Shown here piece by piece: positions 17,433-28,153 of a stretch of 64,000 nucleotides of DNA. The stretch lies in NCBI GenBank assembly GCA_016858145.1, contig JAEHOE010000101.1, positions 310,001 through 374,000 of the forward strand, in the 5' to 3' direction. The position numbers and the translations under genes were made by a program. Within the stretch, counting starts at the first letter, position 1. The number at the start of each line of letters is the position of its first letter. Below the pieces are notes generated by a model, which saw nothing but the letters and a program-made list of their open reading frames with translations, ran no database searches and had not been told where the DNA came from. The DNA comes from Edaphochlamys debaryana. Lineage: Eukaryota > Chlorophyta > Chlorophyceae > Chlamydomonadales.

Positions 17433-19265
17433 GGGTTAGCGGGGTCCTACCCGGCACGCCCCCAGCCGGCGGCGAGGTCAGGGCGCCGAGGCATCCGCCC
17501 TCCTGCCGCTGCCCGGCGGCGCTCCCCTGCCCGTACCTTCGGCCCCCAGCTCTTGTGCGTGGGGCCAGGCGGCGGGTTAGCGGGGTCATACCCGGCACGC
17601 CCCCAGCCAGCGGCCTGGGCAGGGCGCCGAGGCATCCGCTTTCCTGCCGGTGCCCGGCGGCGCTCCCCTGCCCCCAGCTGCGGCCCCCAGGGCGTGTGCA
17701 TGGGGCCAGGCGGCGGGTTAGCGGGGTCCTACCCGGCACGCCCCCAGCCGACGGCCTGGGCAGGGCGCCGAGGCATCCGCCCTCCTGCCGCTGCCCGGCG
17801 GCGCTCCCCTGCCCGTACCTTCGGCCCCCAGCTCTTGTGCGTGGGGCCAGGCGGCGGGTTAGCGGCGTCATACCCGGCACGCCCCCAGCCAGCGGCCTGG
17901 GCAGGGCGCCGAGGCATCAGCCCTCCTGCCGCTGCCCGGCGGCGCTCCCCTGCCCCCAGCTGCGGCCCCCAGGGCGTGTGCATGGGGCCAGGCGTCGGGT
18001 TAACGGGGTCCTACCCGGCACGCCCCCAGCCGACGGCCTGGGCAGGGCGCCGAGGCATCCGCTCTCCTGCCGCTGCCCGGCGGCGCTCCCCTGCCCGTAC
18101 CTTCGGCCCCCAGCTCTTGTGCGTGGGGCCAGGCGGCGGGTTAGCGGCGTCATACCCGGCACGCCCCCAGCCGGCGGCCTGGGCAGGGCGCCGAGGCATC
18201 CGCCCTCCTGCCGCTGCCCGGCGGCGCTCCCCTGCCCTCATCTACGGCCCCCAGCGCGTGTGCATGGGGCCAGGCGGCGGGTTAGCGGCGTCATACCCGG
18301 CTCGCCCCCAGCCGACGGCCTGGGCAGGGCGCCGAGGCATCCGCCCTCCTGCCGCTGCCCGGCGGCGCTCCCCTGCCCGTACCTTCGGCCCCCAGCTCTT
18401 GTGCGTGGGGCCAGGCGGCGGGTTAGCGGATTCATACCCGGCTCGCCCCCAGCCGGCGGCCTGGGCAGGGCGCCGAGGCATCCGCTCTCCTGCCGCTGCC
18501 CGGCGGCGCTCCCCTGCCCGTACCTTCGGCCCCCAGCTCTTGTGCGTGGGGCCAGGCGGCGGATTAGCGGGGTCCTACCCGGCACGCCCCCAGCCGACGG
18601 CCTGGGCAGGGCGCCGAGGCATCAGCCCTCCTGCCGCTGCCCGGCGGCGCTCCCCTGCCCGTACCTTCGGCCCCCAGCTCTTGTGCGTGGGGCCAGGCGT
18701 CGGGTTAGCGGGGTCCTACCCGGCACGCCCCCAGCCGGCGGCCTGGGCAGGGCGCCGAGGCATCAGCCCTCCTGCCGCTGCCCGGCGGCACTCCCCTGCC
18801 CGTACCTTCGGCCCCCAGCTCTTGTGCGTGGGGCCAGGCGTCGGGTTAACGGGGTCCTACCCGGCACGCCCCCAGCCGGCGGCCTGGGCAGGGCGCCGAG
18901 GCATCCGCTCTCCTGCCGCTGCCCGGCGGCGCTCCCCTGCCCGTACCTTCGGCCCCCAGCTCTTGTGCGTGGGGCCAGGCGTCGGGTTAACGGGGTCCTA
19001 CCCGGCACGCCCCCAGCCGGCGGCCTGGGCAGGGCGCCGAGGCATCCGCACTCCTGCCGCTGCCCGGCGGCGCTCCCCTGCCCTCATCTACGGCCCCCAG
19101 CGCGTGCGCATGGGCCCAGGCGTCGGGTTAGCGGATTCATACCCGGCTCGCCCCCAGCCGGCGGCCTGGGCAGGGCGCCGAGGCATCCGCTCTCCTGCCG
19201 CTGCCCGGCGGCGCTTCCCTGGCCCCAGCTGCAGCCTCTGTTGCCTTGAATGGGGCCAGGCGGCC
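17433..19265 (+). repeat. 141-bp tandem repeat, about 13 copies
   Basis: Unit starts GGGTTAGCGG; successive starts at 17433, 17574 and 17715 give a period of exactly 141. Units differ at a few variable sites (GGGTTAGC/GGGTTAAC, CCGTACCTTC/CCTCATCTAC/CCCCAGCTGC), in patterns that suggest higher-order exchange. Because 141 = 3 x 47, frames stay open on both strands (for example 681 codons on +); I do not regard these as genes. Confidence 0.9.
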
Positions 19266-19570
19266 GGCGCGCGGGGCATACCCGGCACTCCTCAGCAATA
19301 AAGGGGGCCACCCGAACAGTGATGCTCCTGACACAGCCCAGCGTTCCCTTTCCCGCAGCTGCCAGTTTTGTTGTCCAGTGCGCTTGGGTATGACCGCTGG
19401 CCCGAATCACCAAATGGTGTTTATAAACACCGTACGTTAGACTGGATCTGCGCCACCTTCCGGTTCAATCAAGCTTGCGAAGCGCCAGGGACAGCTAGCG
19501 GGCTGCTAGCAAGCTCCCAGCAGTGGGAGCCCGGGGCGTGAGTCTAGTCTGGATGAGTAAAGCCTTTGTA

Positions 19571-19950
19571 CAGGGACGACGGGCTGCCAGCATGCTGGCT
19601 GGCTAGCATGCTGGGAGCCCGGGGCGTGTGTCCGCGCAAGCTGTGCCCCCCACACCCACGTTTCCTCAGCACCACCTGCAGCAAACAACCATCAGTAGCA
19701 TCATGCAGAAGAGGACGAACCTGTTTCACACTAGCGTGGAAGGAATGTGAGGAGGGAGGGCCTTCTCGGTGCAGGGACGACCGGCTGCCAGCATGCTGGC
19801 TGGCTAGCATGCTGGGAGCCCGGGGCGTGTGTCCGCGCAAGCTGTGCCCCCCACACCCACGTTTTCTCAGCACCACCTGCAGCAAACAACCATCAGTAGC
19901 ATCATGCAGAAGAGGACGAACCTGTTTTACACTAGCGTGGAAGGAATGTG
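19571..19950 (+). repeat. 201-bp direct repeat, two copies
   Basis: Copies start at CAGGGACGAC (19571) and CAGGGACGAC (19772). They are almost identical, with a GCTGCCAGCATGCTGGC palindrome near the start. A short third fragment (GGAATGTGAGGAGGGAG) follows. Confidence 0.85.
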
Positions 19951-20174
19951 AGGAGGGAGCTCACTGGCAGCATGCTGAAAGCCCTGGGGGAGCGTGCAGG
20001 GGCGATGCGTCCGTGTGGCATCCTGCCTGAAGACCCTAATCCTGCGCTGCATCAGGTCATGTGGCTGCGTCTTGCTTTACACTCCAACGGCCCGGCTGTG
20101 CTGTTGGCGGGTAGAGGCAGCAGCTACGGCAAGAGCACGCTCAGCCGTGGCCACCCGCTGGTGTACGACACCCC

Positions 20175-20351
20175 ACGACACTGTACGACAGCAGGTTACA
20201 AGAGTAACAAGAGGCGGGCTCGTATGCGGGGTTGGCGGCCGGCGCGTGCAAGTGTGGGCTGCTAGCATGCTAGCTAGCTAGCGTGCTGGGAGCCCGGGGA
20301 GAGCGTTTTTACTGCTAGCATGCTAGCAGCCCACACTTGTAATACGGTACC
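20175..20351 (-). repeat. Right terminal inverted repeat
   Basis: Reverse complement of the left TIR with few mismatches; contains the TGTACGACAGCAGGTTACAAGAG segment and ends ...CACTTGTAATACGGTACC. Confidence 0.85.
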
Positions 20352-22587
20352 TTAGTGCCCCACTCACATTGCACACTGCACTCACTGCACTTATACGTAT
20401 CACGCGCCCACCCTACGCATCCTAAACACACTTCCCGCCATACTAGTCGGGCCCCTGCGCAAAGTGGCAAATCATCCGTACTTGCAACATGGATAGCTGC
20501 ATTTCCAGAAGGCCAGCCATACTTGCAAAACTGGCGCTAACGCCGTACTCGCGACATCACGAACTCACGCCTTACTACCAAAAGCGGCTCCCATCTGCCA
20601 GCAAGAGGGCGTTCCGCGCAATCCTCTTGATGCTCCCTAGCAACCCAGGCAGGTCCAAGCGGAGCCCAGGCAACTCCCAGCCAGACTGGACTTGTAGCAC
20701 CAACCTGGCAAACCCGCAACCACAGTATAACGCTCTTATTACTGGTCCAAAACGCCGCTGATGTAGCAGCACAGTTCGTAAGGTTACGCCGTTAAATGCT
20801 TGTCCCGGGCAGTGACTGCCCGTGTATAGCACCCCGCACCCTGTTGTAAGGTGTAGCCGAGCAGCCGGCGGCCGCCTCCTGCCTCTTCCTGCTCTCTGCA
20901 GCGCTACGCGCCCTTGGGAGCCACCCCGGACCGGGGAACTAAACACGCTCACCCGCCGCGGTCCAAGCAGCACTCGACCTGCACACTGAAGTAGTCACTG
21001 ATCCTACCCAAACTACAGGCGGACACGACTCACGCCTCCTCCGCCCTCAATCACGAACAGCATCGATGCGGCGTCCACGGCCCTAACAGTTGCCCACACC
21101 ATCAATTCTCACACGCAGAGCAGCCAAACAACTTCTGCCGACAATCTCCCGCTTCCCGTGCCCCGTCCTGCGTAAATTCTTCGTTGGACCGCGCCCCGGC
21201 GCGGCAGTGCCCATCCGTGCCGCCCAACTCAGCAGGCGCCCCTCGAGAAAAGTGGCAGGTAGCACGCAGCCATACACCGTTTGGGATCGCACAAAGCCTT
21301 CCGGCAGCCCTGCCTAACGTGCGTCTCTTATAATCTGTTCGCTTGGGCCTGTCAAAACTGTAGAAACACGGTATGCACAGGAAACAGCAAAGGGGTCGCC
21401 GTTGTAAGGGGAGAAGAGCATAGCCCCCCTACACCCCTAAACAGGGAACACACGTGGCGGCGCACTCGAGCACCTCGTTCAAACTGTGATCAGGGTCTAG
21501 CGGGCTGGATGCGAGCGGCAAGTGAGTGGGCTCGGACCAGCTGCAACGCTACCGACCGACCGGCCGCGCCAAAAAACAAATCAGGGCAATTCTTTAATAT
21601 AGTACAATGACGCCGCAGCAACAGCGCCGCCAGCTCTAAGCTAACTGATAGATTCTCCCAACGCCTGACGGGCGCAGATCTCCCAACGCCTGACGGGCGC
21701 CAACCCTTGGGGCCAGACCGGCACTGGTTTGTTGCGGCCAGACCTGCCAAATGCATCTCGGCAGCAAGCCCCGAAAGACTCATAATCTTCGGCAAAAGCA
21801 CAGCTACAGCACAGCGCAAAGCCCGTTGCGAGGCCACAAGGCCTGGGCACCAGCGGCCGAAACAGCAAGCACGCATGCTTAGGAACGCACGGGAACGACA
21901 TGAGCTCCATCACCCACGCACGCCTGACAGATCCCTGGTAAAGCGGGCATGCTACATGAACACACACAGTCGAGATGCGGAGCAACTCTTTACGTTCGAA
22001 CTTTTACCAACCTTACTAAGCTCATCTGTATGCACTGGAAGATGCTCAACAGCGAATCCCGAACTCCAGCCAAATGCAAACGTCCAAACGTAACTTGAAC
22101 GTTGCGGAACCGTATCCGAGAAGTCAAAGCCTCCCATTGCTTAGCCTCTCCCCCCTGAGGGTCCCCCAGCTATGCTCCACACGCCAAGTCGAACGAGAAG
22201 CCACGGAATCAAATCGGAAAGTGCGAGGCGGTGCACTCAAAAATAAGGGATCCAAATCTACACGCCGCCTCCGATTCTTTCCGAGCATGGTGCAAGCTAA
22301 AACTGGAGTAGAGCTGTACGTTTGGAGCAGGCACAGGCCAGGCATTGGCCCAAGCAAGCCCGGCTCACACTGTGCGAACAACAACAACCAGAGCGCAGAT
22401 GGCATACCGCAAAGAAGACCGTCAGTCCATGCCTGTGGCTGTATGCTCATGCCCAAGCCGATATGTCGGCGCTTCGTAGCTTGCACGTAGGTAGGATGGC
22501 CGCTGCACATGCAGTAACGCACGCGGCGATCGCCAAGATGTAATGCCGCCTTGGCCCCACACAATGCGCGAGGCAAGCGCGCCTGAC
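20352..22587. other. 2.2 kb with no supported gene
   Basis: Spacer between the foldback element and the right LRR copy. AT-richer than average. It contains a 25-bp tandem duplication (TCCCAACGCCTGACGGGCGC twice at about 21656-21700) and no coding-like frame. Confidence 0.5.
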
Positions 22588-25178
22588 TTATACGCCTCCC
22601 GTCAGCTCCTGGATGCTCGTGGGGAACACCAGCCTGTCCCCGTCCGCCCCCGCCGGCCCCGGCACGCGCACCACTACCTGGCTGAAGAACGTCAGACGCT
22701 GCAGCCGCGGCCAAGAGCTCAGCAGCGGCTGCAGGGCGGCGACGGGCGGGAGGCACGGGGGCTCGCCGGTGCCCGAGCCCTGCAGCTTCTGCTCCGGAGC
22801 GACTGCCACCTGCATCACCGGAGCCACAAACGGCGAACGCGTCTGCTGCGGCGGCAGCCGAACAGCCGACGCAAGCGGCGGCGGCGAGGGGAAGGGCCGG
22901 GGCATGGCTCGGAGGACGGCGCACGCGCTGTCGGTCTGGGCCCCACGGCTGTGGGTTGGGCTCGTGAAGGCGTGCGAAGCGGAGGCCGGAGTGGAGAAGG
23001 AGGACCAAGCACTGAAGGTCGGGGGCTCGGCTCCCGCCCGCTCGCTCGCCGGCGACGCCACAGGCAGTCCGCGGCTCAGCTGGGGCATCGGGGGCAGCGG
23101 CGCGGCGAAGGGAAAGATGATCCTGGCCGGCGACAGGCCACTGTAGCCGGGAGGCGCCCGGACCCTGGCGCCTGCTGTGCTGGAGGCCCCGGGCGCCCGC
23201 GCCCCGAGCACGTCTGCCAGCGCGGGCGGCGGTGCGCTGGTGCGGGGCTTACAGACGGTGAAGCACAGCGGCAGCCGCGTCTCGGAAATGCGCAGCTCCT
23301 GGGGAGGGAAGGGGCGGGAAGGAGGGCGGGAGCGAGGGATCAAAGGGGGCAGTGCTCACAACGCTCCTCGGCTGGGTTTGATAGAATATGGAGTCTGCGA
23401 CCCATGCTGCCCACGCAAAGCTCACCCTGATGTTGGGCAGGGCCCTGAGGCGGGCGAAGGCGGCTCTCAGCAGGGTCGCGCGGCGGGGGCCCCCGGGCGC
23501 CCCCAGCTCCAGAGCCAGGTGCAGCGTCTCGAGGCCCGTGAGGCGGGAGAGCGCCGCGAAGTCGGCCTCCGTCTGGGGAGGGAGGGGCGGGACAGGATGC
23601 GGGCAGGCCACGCAACAGGGGTCAGCCGGGGCTAGCGGCATTGGGACAGTGCATTGGGCGATGACATGTGAAAGGCCCTGATCGGTCTGGGGTCTTGCCG
23701 GGCTCACCTTGAGGAATGAGCCCTCCCATGACGAGTAGCCAGGCGCACACGTCACGTGCAGGGCCTTGAGTCCGGCGTACGGCAGCGAAGCTCCGTCGGC
23801 CGCCGCATCGCCGTACGACGCCTCCGTACCGCACACTCCGCCGTGCTCGTACCGGTCGCTGCCGTACTCGCAGCACAGGGCGTGGAAGAGCGGCGCGTTG
23901 AGGGCGCAGAGCGGCAGCGTCATCTCCTCCAGGCCCGGAGGGAAGCGCCAGGCGGAGCGAGAGCGGGCAGAGGCCGGGGCCGAGGGTGGGGTGCCCCTGC
24001 GGGGCGTCTGCGCAGCGGCCGCCGCGGCGTCGAGGTCAGCGGCGGATGACTCCTTTCCCAGCGGGGAAGCTTGCGCCCCCGTGCATATCGCCGTCGAGTT
24101 GGTGGGCGTTGTTGGTGTCAAACTCGCCGAAGCGCAGGGGCCAAGGCTCGGCAAGAGGGGTAGCGGGAGGAACAAGGGCCTCGCCACCGGGCCAACACGC
24201 TCATCTTGAGGACGGCAGGGTGCGCAGCCCGGCGCAGTGCTGGCCGGGCTGGCACCGACACTCACAGGAGTCCCCGATAGCCCGCCGCTGCCTCCACCCC
24301 CCGCCAGGCCGCCCCAGGTCCACTGCACGGAGCTCGCGCCGGCGTCCGATGTATAGCCCGAGCTCAGCCCCGGATCGGGGCCGCAGTCCTCGTCATCGCT
24401 GCTGTCGTACAGCGATGACGCGGCGGTTGGGGCGCCCCAGCGCGTGCCGTACGCCGCCGAGGGCTCCTGGCTCGCCAGGGCCATGGGCAGGGCGAGGCGG
24501 CGGAGGCGGGGCAGGGCCGCCAGAAGGCCTTGGTAGGTGGCGGACGCCACAGCGGCGGGGCCCTGCCGCCCAGCGGAGGCCAGCGAGCGCCCGCACGGCC
24601 CGCCCCTCCCCGGCGTGGGCCCGGGCCCTGGGGCGCACTCCATGGCCCCGGAGAGGCTCAGCTCCTCGAGGCCCGACAGCGCCACCAGGGCGGACACGTC
24701 GGCTGCCGGGAACGCCGCGGAGCAGGCCGTCAGGCGCTTGAGCTGTGGCAGGGCCGCGGCGAAGCGAAGCATGGCCGAGCCACGGGTCCGGATGGAGTCC
24801 GCCAGACTGACCACGGGGCCGCCGCCTTCGCAGTCCGAGTCAGACCCAGACGACGTCGGCGGGGCCGGGCGCAGGAGGTTGGCGGCGCCGTCCGCCTCCG
24901 CCCGCTTGGCCGAGACGTCACTCAGCTGGAGCTCCGAGAGTCCGCATGAGCAGAGGAATGCGAGCGTGGCAGGCTCGGGCAGCCGCAGGGGCTCGCAGAG
25001 ACCCAACAGGGATAGCGATGCCAGGGGGTGCCCAGCCTCGGCGAGAGCCGCCAGGGCCGCAGATATCAGCGCAGGCTGGTCCCCAAAATTGATACCAGCG
25101 GGCGTAGATGCAGAGAGGTCGAGCACCACTCGCCCGCTGCTTCGCGACTCCGCCAGCGCGCGAGCCAGGAGGGGATGC
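22588..25178 (-). CDS. LRR-like protein, right copy of the inverted pair
   Basis: Minus-strand exons 23708-25178, 23426-23572 and 22588-23298, with splice sites equivalent to the left copy. LRR segments are the same (CGLSELQLSDV, LPQLKRLTACSAA, LPNIRELRIS, PRLQRLTFFSQ). Two spacers differ entirely. After the GGGGSGG linker the right copy carries a Thr/Ser/Pro-rich stretch, starting with CT|GTGAGT and possibly an unspliced intron. Between the ADVLGAR and ALQPLLSSW blocks it has an unrelated Ser/Pro-rich segment that is longer than in the left copy. It ends ...TGGV-TAA where homology stops, again suggesting a 3'-truncated copy. Upstream of 25178 no 5' exon was found. It may be a pseudogene or a mosaic paralog. 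Confidence 0.5.
22604..25178 (-). repeat. Right arm of inverted gene duplication
   Basis: Reverse-complement homolog of 11253-13594, breaking off at the same two positions (3' splice site at one end, GGGAGG at the other). Confidence 0.85.
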
Positions 25179-27633
25179 CTGCGACCACCAACAGGCGGAG
25201 AAAAACATCAGCACACTCCTTTTGGGGAAATGCGTGGAATTACGAGTTCCTGATGGTTCCTTGTCGTCAGGAACTCGAAATCTCACGCTAGGTCTACGCG
25301 AACCCTGCGGACCCGAACGGCTGGAGATATTTCGCCCGCCCCAGTTGAGCACGCGGTCCCTTTTCTTCATTGAAAGGATCAGAAGCTAGAGGTTGCTGCG
25401 CTCTTTACTCGCTGCTGCAGCCAGCTGCGGTGTTGGCGCTGGCTTGGGCTCAGGTCAACAGTTTCGGGCCTATCACGACAAGGGGCCATGTGAATACGCT
25501 ACGCTGCGCGGCATCCACTTCTGTGCTGCACGACTCGTTGGAAGCAGAAGCGTGACGCCCCACCGCCGCGCGAGGAGCACGCCCGCGAGACACGGACTCG
25601 TCTGCAAACCGCCCGCCCTACACGCGCAAGCTCACCTGGGCGCCCCAGCGAGCACGGATCCGGTCTTGTGCTTCATCCTAGGGCCCTCGTTTCGCTAGAG
25701 CCCGGGGGCCGGTGTCTCGCCAACAATTGCCACCACGCCCCAAACGTGCACAGTCGTCAAGTCCATGTCAGATGTGGCCGTTGTCAGTGTCAAGTGCAGC
25801 TGTGAATGCTGCCAAGCGCAGTGGTGTAGTTGACGGTGGATCGGCTGCGTCGACACTCGGTGCGAGCGTCATCCGGCCCTGGTCGGACACCCTGAAGCAG
25901 CAGTCACTGCGTAGCTCGGTTAAGCCCTGGCGTTTGGCGCCGATGATTAGCTAGATATGGGGTGTCCACTCTTTCGGCCGGCTCGTGCCGGTCGCGGCCT
26001 CCCCTGGCCTCCCCTGCCGACGGCCGTTGTCGGCCGCAGTCCTCGGTGGTTACAGCCGCAGCAGGCCGCACTATCCTTCATATCACTGCCCCTCCTCCTT
26101 GCAGTAATTTACTGTCATGCTGTCATCCCCAAGTTCTCCAGGGTCCTCCACTCCGCAGACCGCAACGTCTGCTTAAGGGGAAGCTCCACTTGTCCATGAC
26201 AACCTCTTCGTGCGCTCATGACCCCCTGCACTACTGGCCCCCACAGGTGGGCACATGGACGCGCGGGCTGGGCGTAAAGCGTGGGCGGGAGCGGGAAGGG
26301 GAAAGGGGGCGGAGGGCAAGTGCCGGGGCCGAGTGCCTAGCCGGGATTATTATAGACAACGGGGCGTACTGCCGCGGTGCCTAGCCGGGATGCAAGTTCA
26401 CGGGGGCCGGGATGCAAGTGCCGGGGCCGAGTGCCTAGCGGGGATGCAAGTTGGGCCGACCAGAACTTTCGCGGGGATAGAAGTTCAGGGCGTCCTGAGT
26501 ACCCTCCAGGTGGCCCGCCACTCTTGTTGCACTTCAAGCCGGCGGGTGTGGAGGCTCAGACCCTCGGTGTCGAATTTGAAGGGGTCGTGGGCCAGGTGTC
26601 TGCCGAGGTGGGGCCACATTGCACATGCAAAACGGAAAGGGTGCACCTCCCAACGCCGAGGCTCTCGTGCAGGGTCTAGCGCTAAGCCAGCTAGTCCTTT
26701 GATGTTCAAATTATGCCAGCGCTGCCCTTGCGATGCGCCTTAGGCAAGGAGGCGGCGAGGCGGCATGCTCACCCCGCTCCACCGGTAGCTCAAGATGCGG
26801 CTTAGGAGGGAGGCGGAACAAGAGCCTGCAGCTGCCTGCAGAGCTTGGTAAGCCCCATTTGACAATGTGCGCCGCTCAGTGTACCTCCTGGCGCCACTCC
26901 CTCAGCCTAGGCCCCGTGCCACGTCCATGCCCGCGGTGGAAGCAGCGGCAGTGGGGGGGCACAACTTACCGAAGTCTCGGTTGCTAGTGCTTGTACACAC
27001 GGAAGATCGAAGACTTGAGTTTGCAGGGGTTGGGGCTCCCTCCAGCCATGGGTTTACGGTAATCCCTCAAGGATCCCTGGCTGACCACGTCCACGTGTCC
27101 CCTTCTCCCTGGCTGGCCGACCGCTGTTGTTTGAAGCGGCGAACGCCATGCCACACAACCCTCGGACCTCCCCTCACCTACTACTTATCCTGTCGAAAGA
27201 GGCACGACACGGCCGCATGTTTCTCCAGTGCTTCGTCGTAACGGCAACGGAATGCTTGTCGTGCGGGCCGTGCGGTCGTTTGTGGCCAAGCTCTTTCCAA
27301 AGGAAGCATGGGGTACTTCTACATCATTCCTACCTCCCCCCGGGGCCATTCCCTGCTGATCCCGGATGGGTGGGGTCGCTGCTTGCCAGCTACCCCATCC
27401 GGGCCTCTCCGACCGTACCCCTCTCTCCGCCCCTTCCTGCCCGCGTAACCTTGCCCCCGGTTCCCCCTGCCCCTCGGTGCACCGGGTCCTGTGTGCCGTA
27501 CGGCCCTCGCCGTGTCCTTGTTGCTGGCTTCTGCCCCGCTCGGTGCCCTCTTCCGTGTGTCCCGTGCAGTCTCCGGCGGCTCGTGGGCTTCCTGTTGCTG
27601 CTTCTGCCGTCGCCCTGGCTTGGCGCATGTTCG
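25179..27633. other. Repeat-derived DNA without a supported gene
   Basis: Contains short interspersed copies of GTGCCGGGGCCGAGTGCCTAGC and GGGATGCAAGT between about 26320 and 26490, and one copy of a diverged direct repeat (26692-26955). No frame with paired splice sites or recognisable domain was found. Confidence 0.45.
26692..26955 (+). repeat. Dispersed direct repeat, copy 1
   Basis: About 85% similar to 28640-28895 in the same orientation. Shared blocks include GCTCCACCGGTAG, AGAGCTTGGTAAGCCCC and CCTCAGCCTAGGCCCCGTGC. The two copies are ~1.95 kb apart and could be ends of an old element or two SINE-like insertions; no tRNA-type A/B boxes were recognised. Confidence 0.65.
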
Positions 27634-28153
27634 ATGGCTGACTCCTTCTCCTTCGCGTCTGCCACGGCGCTTCTCCCTTCACAATCAGGTCTGTCTGATG
27701 ATGCTGGGCGGGTCCGGGCTTATAGTGAGCCGCCGGAGACGCTGCGCCTGGACCCGCACGCTCAGGTTAACTTGCCCCAGGTAACTCGGGTGTGGGGGGC
27801 TTCGGACGGATTGAGATGGCTTCGGAAGGCTTCCATGTGCCGCCTGGCTTTGATGAAACGTCGCTCCTCGGCTCGCAAGAGCAGGGTTGCGGGTAGTTTC
27901 TCGCCAGTGCATTCGTCGCACTTTGCTGGCCTTGCTTTTCGCGCACCCTCGTCGCCCGTTTCTCCTTCCCCCCTGGCCTGCCCCCCTCTCTCGATTTCAG
28001 GTGAGGTATTGGGATAGAAGAGGCACAGGATGTTGGATATCGCCTCCGGAGGGGCCAGAACGGCGTCCTGGTCCTCCTGTCGAAGCCCATGGTCCACGTA
28101 CCTACCTCGACGAAATCCCTCCTGCGAGTGCCCGGACCTGGTACACACCCTGA
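27634..28153 (+). CDS. Tentative two-exon gene, 99 residues, unknown
   Basis: Exon 27634-27780 (MADSFSFASATALLPSQSGL..., ending QVNLPQ|GTAACT) joins in phase 0 to 28001-28153 (VRYWDRRGTGCWISPPEG..., stop TGA) across a 220-nt intron ending in a long pyrimidine tract and TTTCAG. Composition is coding-like, but nothing is recognised and the gene lies between two copies of a dispersed repeat, so it could be part of a mobile element. The intron contains a 26-nt motif also found in the intron before exon 9437-9559. Confidence 0.3.

Larger units (their letters stand above)
16856..20351. mobile_element. 3.5 kb foldback-like element with hairpin-forming TIRs
   Basis: Bounded by inverted repeats of 177 bp (16856-17032 and 20175-20351), starting GGTACCGTA(C/T)TACAAG, with about 95% identity. 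Within each TIR the outer ~110 bp is itself palindromic: CAAGTGTGGGCTGCTAGCA... pairs with its complement about 40 nt further in, so each end can fold alone. The interior holds the 141-bp satellite (17433-19265) and a 201-bp direct repeat (19571-19950) built on GCTAGCATGC motifs. No transposase is recognisable, so it would be non-autonomous. I found no convincing target-site duplication. It resembles foldback (FB)-type elements in layout; family assignment is inference. Confidence 0.75.

Noticed and set aside
17256..19301. Long frames (681 and 628 codons on +, others on -) across the 141-bp repeat
   Set aside because: They exist in several frames and on both strands because the unit length is a multiple of 3 and lacks stops; no start context, splice sites or domain.
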